DNA of 45,042 bases, taken from contig JASEEV010000011.1 of assembly GCA_030019435.1 (NCBI GenBank), forward strand, positions 1-45,042. Reading direction: 5' to 3'. Positions within the stretch are counted from its first letter, which is position 1, and each line of letters opens with the position of its first letter. This DNA is from Methanocellales archaeon. GTDB lineage: Archaea; Halobacteriota; UBA148. The position numbers and the translations under genes are program-made. Shown here in pieces: positions 39,907-45,042 of this stretch. The notes below the pieces were generated by a model, which saw nothing but the letters and a program-made list of their open reading frames with translations, had not been told where the DNA came from and searched no databases.

Positions 39907-41145
39907 ATGTATTTGGCAGAAGTGAGACGTGATTATCTTACCATGGATGATCTTGCCATTAGAGGCAAAACCGTTTTAGTTCGATTAGATTTAAACTCGC
40001 CAATGGATCCCAGCACCGGGAGGATACTTGGCGAGGAAAAATTTTGGAGCCATGCAGAAACGTTAAAGGAACTGGAGAAAGCAAGGACGGTGGTGCTTGC
40101 ACATCAGAGCAGACCTGGAAAAAAGGATTTTACCACGATGGAGCCGCATGCAAAAATGCTCAGAAGAATCGTGCGGCAAAAGGTGACCTATGTAGATGAC
40201 GTCTTTGGTTCGCATGCCCAAAAAGCCATAGACGAGATGAAGGTTGGAGAGATGCTCCTTCTCGAGAACGTGCGATTCTACTCAGAAGAGAATATGAACA
40301 GGAGTCCAGAGGAGCATGCCAAAACGCATCTCGTGAAAGAGCTTGCACCCCATTTCGATTTGTTCATCAACGATGCATTTGGATCCGCTCACAGATCACA
40401 TGCGTCTTTGGTGGGATTTACAGAAGTGCTCCCCTCTGGGGCAGGCAAGCTGATGGAAAAGGAATTAGATGCACTGAACAAAGTCCTTGTTGGTGCGGAT
40501 CGTCCATGCATATTCGTGCTTGGTGGAACGAAGGTCGATGACACGCTCGATATCATCAAAAACGTCTTATCAAGAGGTGGTGCCGACAAAATCCTTTTAA
40601 CTGGCGTCGTGGCAAATGTATTCTTGGCTGCATCTGGGATAGATATAGGTGCTCCAAGCCTACAGTACATCGAAAAAGAAGGATATTCGGATGAGATCCC
40701 TAAGGCAAAGGCATTGCTTCACAAGTTTGGAAACAAGATAGACATGCCCAAGGACGTTGCTCTGAGCCAAAAAGGTAAGCGCGTTGAGATCGCGATAGGG
40801 GAGTTGCCTGCCAAATATCCAATTTGGGATATAGGCCTTGAGACCATCGTGGCATTCTATGATGAAATCGAGGATGCAAAGATTGCTATACTACATGGTC
40901 CAGCAGGAGTGTTTGAGGAGGAAAATTTTGCGTTGGGAACGTTTGAGATACTTGAAGCCGTCACCGAATCAGGGTTTTCCATCGTGGGAGGTGGACATAC
41001 AGGGGCTGCTGTGCAAAAGGCTGGGCTTGAAAGAAAAATTGCACATGTGAGCACTGGGGGAAGTGCATGTATTAACGTGCTTGCTGGAAAGGAGTTGCCT
41101 GGAGTAGAGGCACTCAAGAAGGCGGCAAAACGATTTAGAAAGTAA
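39907..41145 (+). CDS. pgk: Phosphoglycerate kinase
   Basis: Interconverts 1,3-bisphosphoglycerate and 3-phosphoglycerate with ADP/ATP. 412 residues, archaeal type. Substrate-binding parts: TVLVRLDLNSPMDP, VLAHQSRPGKKDF, LLLENVRFYSEE, FINDAFGSAHRSHASLVGF; nucleotide side: VLGGTKVDDTLDIIKNV and ILHGPAGVFEEENFALGTF, with VGGGHTGAAVQKAG. ATG 39907 is used; GTG 39922 or ATG 39943 would give a start closer to other family members. Ends 31 bases before the tRNA-Thr gene. Confidence 0.95.
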   Translation: MYLAEVRRDYLTMDDLAIRGKTVLVRLDLNSPMDPSTGRILGEEKFWSHAETLKELEKARTVVLAHQSRPGKKDFTTMEPHAKMLRRIVRQKVTYVDDVFGSHAQKAIDEMKVGEMLLLENVRFYSEENMNRSPEEHAKTHLVKELAPHFDLFINDAFGSAHRSHASLVGFTEVLPSGAGKLMEKELDALNKVLVGADRPCIFVLGGTKVDDTLDIIKNVLSRGGADKILLTGVVANVFLAASGIDIGAPSLQYIEKEGYSDEIPKAKALLHKFGNKIDMPKDVALSQKGKRVEIAIGELPAKYPIWDIGLETIVAFYDEIEDAKIAILHGPAGVFEEENFALGTFEILEAVTESGFSIVGGGHTGAAVQKAGLERKIAHVSTGGSACINVLAGKELPGVEALKKAAKRFRK

Positions 41146-41176
41146 CATTTATGCCTGATCTTGCTAATAATAATGC

Positions 41177-41368
41177 GCCTCGGTGGCTCAGTCTGGTTAG
41201 AGCGAGTGACTTGTAACCGAAGGGCTCCGCCCTGCTCCATTTCAAGAAAATGCGAGCTGTTTCATTCCCCGAAGGGAATGTGAGCACCCACAGATCTTTG
41301 ATCTGTGGTTTTTCGAAACCCAGTAGCAAGGCATCACTAGGTCGAGGGTTCAAATCCCTCCCGGGGCT
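41177..41368 (+). tRNA. tRNA-Thr(TGT) with 117-nt intron
   Basis: Exon 1 (41177-41215) GCCTCGGTGGCTCAGTCTGG... ends in the loop CTTGTA with anticodon TGT at 41212-41214; exon 2 (41333-41368) starts ATCAC and contains the T arm GAGGG-TTCAAAT-CCCTC. Acceptor GCCTCGG pairs with CCGGGGC, anticodon stem GTGA with TCAC, discriminator T. CCA is not encoded. The intron sits between positions 37 and 38, the canonical archaeal site. The gene ends one base before the argF stop on the other strand. Confidence 0.93.
41216..41332 (+). other. Archaeal tRNA intron with three hairpins
   Basis: The 117-base insertion has three near-perfect stems: AGGGC-TCC-GCCCT (41221-41233), CATTCCC-CGAA-GGGAATG (41263-41280) and CCACAGATC-TTT-GATCTGTGG (41288-41308). 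Its ends adjoin the anticodon stem and should form the bulge-helix-bulge cut by the splicing endonuclease. No box C/D or H/ACA guide motif was recognised. Confidence 0.8.
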
Positions 41369-41369
41369 C

Positions 41370-42266
41370 TTATCCCAGCAACTTCACTAGGAGCGCCTTC
41401 TGGGCGTGCAACCTGTTTTCAGCCTGCTCAAAGATGACCGAGCGCGGATCATCGATTATATCTGGGGCGATCTCCTCGCCTCTGTGGGCAGGCAGACAAT
41501 GCATGACGATCACGTCGTGTTTCGCCTTGTCCACAAGTGCCTTGTCGATCTGGAATGATCGGAAATTACGCAACCTTTCTTCTCGCTCCTCATCGAACAT
41601 GGACACCCAAACGTCCGTATAGAGCACATCTGCATTCTTCGCCGCTTCTATGGGGTCATGTGTTATTTTCGCATTTCCTCCAAGATCTTTTGACTTTTCC
41701 ACGATCGTGGCATTTGGCTCATATCCCTTCGGACATGCCACCACGATGTTCATTCCTGTAAGGGCACAGGCTAGTATCGATGAATTGCACACGTTGTTAC
41801 CGTCTCCGATCCAGCCGAACTTCAGGCCCGAGAACTTCCCCTTGAACTCATAGATCGTCAGCAGATCAGCAAGGGACTGGCAGGGATGCTCGACTTCAGT
41901 CAGCCCATTGATGACAGGAATGGTTGCGTGCTTTGCGAACTCAGTCACTATATCATGAGTTGCTCTGATTGCTATAACATCTACATATCCTGATAGCACG
42001 CGTGCGGTATCCTCTATGCTCTCACCTCTTCCAAGTTGTATGTCCTGCCAGTTGAGATATAGTGCATGACCACCAAGAGAGGTCATCGCCACTTCAAATG
42101 ATGCTCTTGTGCGAGTGGATGGTTTTTCGAAGATCATCACCAAACTCTTATTTCTAAGCAAATCGACTGTCTTGCCATGCTTTCGCTTTTCTTTCAGATC
42201 CTGTGCTTTGTCGAGTATGTCCATGACACCCTCAAGCGATAGGTCTGCCATTGAAATGAGATTCAT
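41370..42266 (-). CDS. argF: Ornithine carbamoyltransferase
   Basis: Forms citrulline from ornithine and carbamoyl phosphate in arginine synthesis. 298 residues. Carbamoyl-phosphate motif [16 protein letters not shown], then [35 protein letters not shown], and the ornithine-side [15 protein letters not shown] (HCLP). It starts one base after the purD stop, so it is the last gene of the carS-pyrE-purD operon. Its 3' end abuts the tRNA-Thr gene. Confidence 0.95.
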   Translation of the reverse strand: MNLISMADLSLEGVMDILDKAQDLKEKRKHGKTVDLLRNKSLVMIFEKPSTRTRASFEVAMTSLGGHALYLNWQDIQLGRGESIEDTARVLSGYVDVIAIRATHDIVTEFAKHATIPVINGLTEVEHPCQSLADLLTIYEFKGKFSGLKFGWIGDGNNVCNSSILACALTGMNIVVACPKGYEPNATIVEKSKDLGGNAKITHDPIEAAKNADVLYTDVWVSMFDEEREERLRNFRSFQIDKALVDKAKHDVIVMHCLPAHRGEEIAPDIIDDPRSVIFEQAENRLHAQKALLVKLLG

Positions 42267-42267
42267 T

Positions 42268-43641
42268 TTATCCTCTCAGCGATTTCATATGCTCTACGCT
42301 TTTCCTCATGTGTTCCTCCGAAGCAATATCCCACCTGTTCCATAATGGCCCATCGATGGCTACGATGCCTTCTAACGAAATATTTCGTGCATCCTCAATG
42401 CCATCTGCAATGCCTACGGTGCATACGGTTCTCGAACCTAATGCGAACGTTTCTTTTCCCCTAAGCTCCATGGACCCTGGATAAATTCTGATGGCATCTC
42501 CATATTTCTTGCTAAGTTCATATGCTTTGCTAAGATCGACTCTATCATCACCAGAAAATCTCTTTCTATATCCACCATAGGTCATTGGCACTGCATAGGT
42601 GACAACGCTTGCCTTTTTGGCGAAGTTTAGTCTCGTTAGATTACCATCGAGGATGCTAAAACAAACATCAACGAAATCGTCCTCTAGGGTTGGGAGCAAA
42701 TTTTGTATTTCTGGGTCTCCTGGGCGAGAGTTGATCTCAAAAACTTTTACCCCTTCCCCTGCGCAAACATATGCCATATACAGAGGTATACCACGCAACT
42801 CATTGCTCCCATTGCCTCTTAATTCTTCGAATATTTTTTTGCCGATCCCTAGCGCAGCATCCCAGTCTTCTTGGTCCATGAAAGGTAATCTTGGCCCAGG
42901 AGCTTTATAAGAGCCCATACCACCCGTATTTATGCCCATATCACCATCAAATGCCCTTTTGTAATCTCGTACGGCGTCCGTCGCGATAAGGTGTTTTCCG
43001 TCCGAAAAAAACTGCAAACTGAACTCCTCTCCTTCGATTTTTTCCTCTATTATCACAGGGCCGTACTCGTAGATGGATAGAAAGTGGTCGAACGCCCCCT
43101 CCCTGGTGGAGAAGTGATCTCCCCAGATGCCGACACCTTTGCCCGTCGCTGGAGCGTCTGGTTTCACAGCGACTTGATTCCTTAGCTCATCTAACCAAGA
43201 GTAAACGTCTTTTCTCAACTCGTCTTTGCTAGAGTAATCTTTTGGATTAAATACCTTAAACCTGGGATTTGCATCCGGGAAGCACTTTTCTAATAAGTAG
43301 CGTTGTGAAACCTTGCTTCCCTCAATGGCATATTCTTTCGTAGGACAAATCATCGGAATCCTGGTTTCTTTCTCGATGACGTCACGAACGCCCTCGATTA
43401 TCGGACCTTCTGGTCCGACAATCCCAAAATCGATTTCATCCTTATGCCTTTTGGCGAATTTACATATTTTCCCCACATCCAGCCCAATTTCATACTTGGT
43501 GGCTCTCTCCAGTATAAATGGATTTTTTTGTTTATCTGCATCAAAAATATCCACCTCATAATTTTCACTCCTCCACAAAGAATCTGCAATAGCAGCCGCC
43601 CTTGAGCCGTAACTAACGAGCAGAATGCCAACCTTTTCCAT
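42268..43641 (-). CDS. purD: Phosphoribosylamine-glycine ligase (GAR synthetase)
   Basis: ATP-grasp enzyme making glycinamide ribonucleotide, second step of purine synthesis. 457 residues. Seen: [60 protein letters not shown] (ATP loop), [34 protein letters not shown] and [20 protein letters not shown] (metal and product site). The usual bacterial tail is replaced by an archaeal C-terminus ([20 protein letters not shown]). Its ATG overlaps the pyrE stop as TGATG. Confidence 0.94.
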   Translation of the reverse strand: MEKVGILLVSYGSRAAAIADSLWRSENYEVDIFDADKQKNPFILERATKYEIGLDVGKICKFAKRHKDEIDFGIVGPEGPIIEGVRDVIEKETRIPMICPTKEYAIEGSKVSQRYLLEKCFPDANPRFKVFNPKDYSSKDELRKDVYSWLDELRNQVAVKPDAPATGKGVGIWGDHFSTREGAFDHFLSIYEYGPVIIEEKIEGEEFSLQFFSDGKHLIATDAVRDYKRAFDGDMGINTGGMGSYKAPGPRLPFMDQEDWDAALGIGKKIFEELRGNGSNELRGIPLYMAYVCAGEGVKVFEINSRPGDPEIQNLLPTLEDDFVDVCFSILDGNLTRLNFAKKASVVTYAVPMTYGGYRKRFSGDDRVDLSKAYELSKKYGDAIRIYPGSMELRGKETFALGSRTVCTVGIADGIEDARNISLEGIVAIDGPLWNRWDIASEEHMRKSVEHMKSLRG

Positions 43642-44162
43642 CAAATCACCTCTAACAATTCACTTGCTTTAGCTATAGAGACCAACGAGACTCCTATCGC
43701 ATGCAAATTTTCTCTAGCCCCTTCTTCTCGGTCAATGACTGCAAGGACGGAATTCACGATCGCTCCATGATCGCGTAATGTTTGCACTGTCCTAACCGCC
43801 TCAGAGCCAGTTGTGGCAACATCCTCGATTACGAGGACGTTCTCTCCTGGGCAGAGCTCTCCTTCAATTGCCTTCTTTGTTGCATATCCTTTCTTTTCCT
43901 TCCTGACGATCACATAGGGCAATTTGCTCTTGATGCTTGCCACTGCAACCAACGGGACAGATCCAAGTTCGATTCCAGCAAGCTTTTGTGTGCCTGGTGG
44001 AATCAACTCTGAGATCTCTTTGCCTATGGCTTCCAAGCACTTGGGATCTGTCTCGAAGATGTATTTATCGATGTAATAACTGCTTTTTGCGCCAGAGGAG
44101 AGCGTGAAATCTCCAAATTTGATGGAATTTTTCAATGCCTTTATCAGTTCCCTATCCTTCAT
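43641..44162 (-). CDS. pyrE: Orotate phosphoribosyltransferase
   Basis: Adds PRPP to orotate to make OMP. 173 residues. FGDFTLSSGAKSSYYIDKYI is the orotate-binding start, VIVRKEKKGYATKKAIEG the flexible loop and VLVIEDVATTGSEAVRTVQT the PRPP motif. The ribosome site GAGGAGGGAAC lies before the ATG and inside the upstream zinc-finger gene, whose stop falls within pyrE (overlap of 11 bases). Continues without gap into purD. Confidence 0.95.
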   Translation of the reverse strand: MKDRELIKALKNSIKFGDFTLSSGAKSSYYIDKYIFETDPKCLEAIGKEISELIPPGTQKLAGIELGSVPLVAVASIKSKLPYVIVRKEKKGYATKKAIEGELCPGENVLVIEDVATTGSEAVRTVQTLRDHGAIVNSVLAVIDREEGARENLHAIGVSLVSIAKASELLEVI

Positions 44163-44298
44163 GTTCCCTCCTCATCTCATCGCTTACACAATCAGCGCAC
44201 ACGGTCAGCATGGGATAAAAATGAGTTGCGCACACATGCTTGCCACATACTATACATATCCTGGTCTTTGTCTCTTTTCCACATATCTCGCATCTCAT
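44152..44298 (-). CDS. Small zinc-finger protein (48 aa) between carS and pyrE
   Basis: Frame from ATG 44298 to TAG 44152: MRCEICGKETKTRICIVCGK then HVCATHFYPMLTVCADCVSD. Cys/His spacing CxxC-x7-CxxC, HVCATH and CADC suits a B-box-like fold with two zinc ions. Its ATG overlaps the carS stop (TAATGA), and its stop lies 11 bases inside pyrE, so it is embedded in the operon. Similar tiny zinc fingers occur next to archaeal pyrE genes as far as I recall; function unknown. Confidence 0.7.
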   Translation of the reverse strand: MRCEICGKETKTRICIVCGKHVCATHFYPMLTVCADCVSDEMRREHEG

Positions 44299-44816
44299 TA
44301 CCATGGCACATCCTTTTTTCCCAACTTATGACCTATGATGTTTGTAATCCTATGTAGTAATGGTGTTATGACCAATATAACGATTACGTGGTACGATGTG
44401 AAATTCTCTATGAACCATGGATGAGCGAACAAAATCAAAAATAACCATGCACCTAGGATAAAATCCAGTTGATCCATGATTGGAGCCTTCGCCCCCCTTT
44501 CCATATCTAGTCTTCTTTTGATGAAACTCTTGCACAAGTCACCAAATAAAGCTCCAAATGTCAAACAAAACAATACAAGCAAAGGAAATGGACCAAAACT
44601 TGGAAGCAATACAGTCTGTGCACTTCCTGTACACATGCCAACGACAATTCCTCCGATCAAGCCTTTCCATGTTTTTCCGTCCCCAAAAATCCTTCTACCA
44701 TCGAGAAAATTCTTCCCAAGATCGATGGGTCTTCCGCCGCCAGTTAAAACTGCAAAGGCATTTGTCACATATGCAGGTAGCATGAGCCAGATTGCAACCA
44801 ATATCGTCCTAAGCAA
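44298..44816 (-). CDS. carS: CDP-archaeol synthase
   Basis: Membrane enzyme that activates unsaturated archaeol phosphate with CTP, the gateway to archaeal polar lipids. 172 residues with about five spans. Motifs: GGRPIDLGKNFLDGRRIFGD, GKTWKGLIGGIVVGM, and the catalytic FGDLCKSFIKRRLDMERG followed by APIMDQLDFILGAW. First gene of the minus-strand operon with pyrE, purD and argF; divergent from the lipid-type radical-SAM gene at the right edge. Confidence 0.93.
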   Translation of the reverse strand: MLRTILVAIWLMLPAYVTNAFAVLTGGGRPIDLGKNFLDGRRIFGDGKTWKGLIGGIVVGMCTGSAQTVLLPSFGPFPLLVLFCLTFGALFGDLCKSFIKRRLDMERGAKAPIMDQLDFILGAWLFLILFAHPWFIENFTSYHVIVILVITPLLHRITNIIGHKLGKKDVPW

Positions 44817-44889
44817 ATGAACACCGAAAATGTTTTTTGCCTAGGAACTGATAAACGTTGTGAGACTTTAATTATCGAATTGGAGGCGT

Positions 44890-45042
44890 ATGGTATTGGG
44901 CTCTTACCAAAGCAGACTTAATTATGGGCTGCCAAAACATACCACTTCGTTGTGTCCAGAGTGCAAGAAGGTCATTGATGCGAGCATCTTCGAGCGAGAT
45001 GGTGCTGTTTGGATGGCAACTGAGTGTCCTACTCATGGACAT
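44890..45042 (+). CDS. Radical-SAM protein N-terminus, tetraether-synthase-like (truncated by window end)
   Basis: First 51 residues only. Ribosome site GGAGG lies at 44882-44886 and the frame reads MVLGSYQSRLNYGLPKHTTS then LCPECKKVIDASIFERDGAV and ECPTHGH. The CPEC and CPxHG zinc-binding start is the N-terminal signature of the radical-SAM group that includes Tes, the enzyme joining archaeol chains into tetraethers. The CxxxCxxC motif would come after the edge. Position beside carS supports a lipid role, but other members of this group have different or unknown substrates. Confidence 0.7.
   Translation, partial: MVLGSYQSRLNYGLPKHTTSLCPECKKVIDASIFERDGAVWMATECPTHGH

Noticed and set aside
41216-41332. 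Box C/D guide RNA inside the tRNA intron
   Set aside because: Box C-like TGATGA with a matching box D CTGA at suitable spacing was not found; the intron is dominated by hairpins.

Overview
The window is chromosomal DNA of a euryarchaeon, most likely from the methanogen/ANME side of the tree. The evidence is a TATA-binding protein, O-phosphoseryl-tRNA synthetase (SepRS, the tRNA-dependent cysteine route), archaeal wyosine enzyme Taw1, archaeal release factor aRF1, CTP-dependent riboflavin kinase, CDP-archaeol synthase, a tRNA with an archaeal-type intron, TATA-box promoters and mostly ATGA-type gene overlaps. The lineage is an inference; no methanogenesis gene is in view.

Layout. 1-6.2 kb: end of the TBP gene, a nucleotidyltransferase, CutA, two overlapping site-2-protease-like genes (the second has lost the catalytic Glu), riboflavin genes ribB/ribK, endonuclease V. 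6.1-8.3 kb: a compact metal(loid)-type operon: ArsP-like permease, small zinc finger, thioredoxin-like protein, second small zinc finger, a universal-stress-protein fragment and an ArsR regulator, headed by two identical-architecture palindromes. 8.3-11.7 kb: a dolichyl-phosphate-type glycosyltransferase, sepS, a 37-codon candidate gene and taw1. 11.7-21.3 kb: a seven-gene surface-glycan/N-glycosylation operon (Agl23-like, FAD oxidoreductase, two GT2 enzymes, two tandem DUF2298 membrane proteins, an AglD-type membrane protein). 21.3-28.7 kb: argS, aRF1, PadR regulator, NDH-2-like oxidoreductase, UMP kinase, two small membrane/secreted proteins, and the arvA-arvB-arvC cluster linked to archaeal vesicle formation.

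28.8-33.5 kb is an operon of five overlapping or closely spaced CBS-domain genes (18 recognisable CBS domains) ending in a polytopic membrane protein. 33.5-38.1 kb is an accessory island, AT-richer by eye: a broken RelE-like toxin and an antitoxin, two VapBC pairs, a CPBP protease, a small zinc ribbon, a HEPN-like protein and a frameshifted gene. A ~25-bp direct repeat sits in each successive gap of its left half, so the modules look like repeat-bounded cassettes.

38.2-45 kb returns to core metabolism: aminotransferase with an Lrp regulator, phosphoglycerate kinase, an intron-containing tRNA-Thr(TGT), and a tightly overlapped carS-zinc finger-pyrE-purD-argF operon. The right edge cuts the start of a radical-SAM protein that resembles the tetraether lipid synthase family, divergent from carS.

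No CRISPR array, rRNA or intact insertion sequence was seen, and no gap without a gene exceeds about 300 bases. All functional assignments are by reading motifs; no database search was possible.
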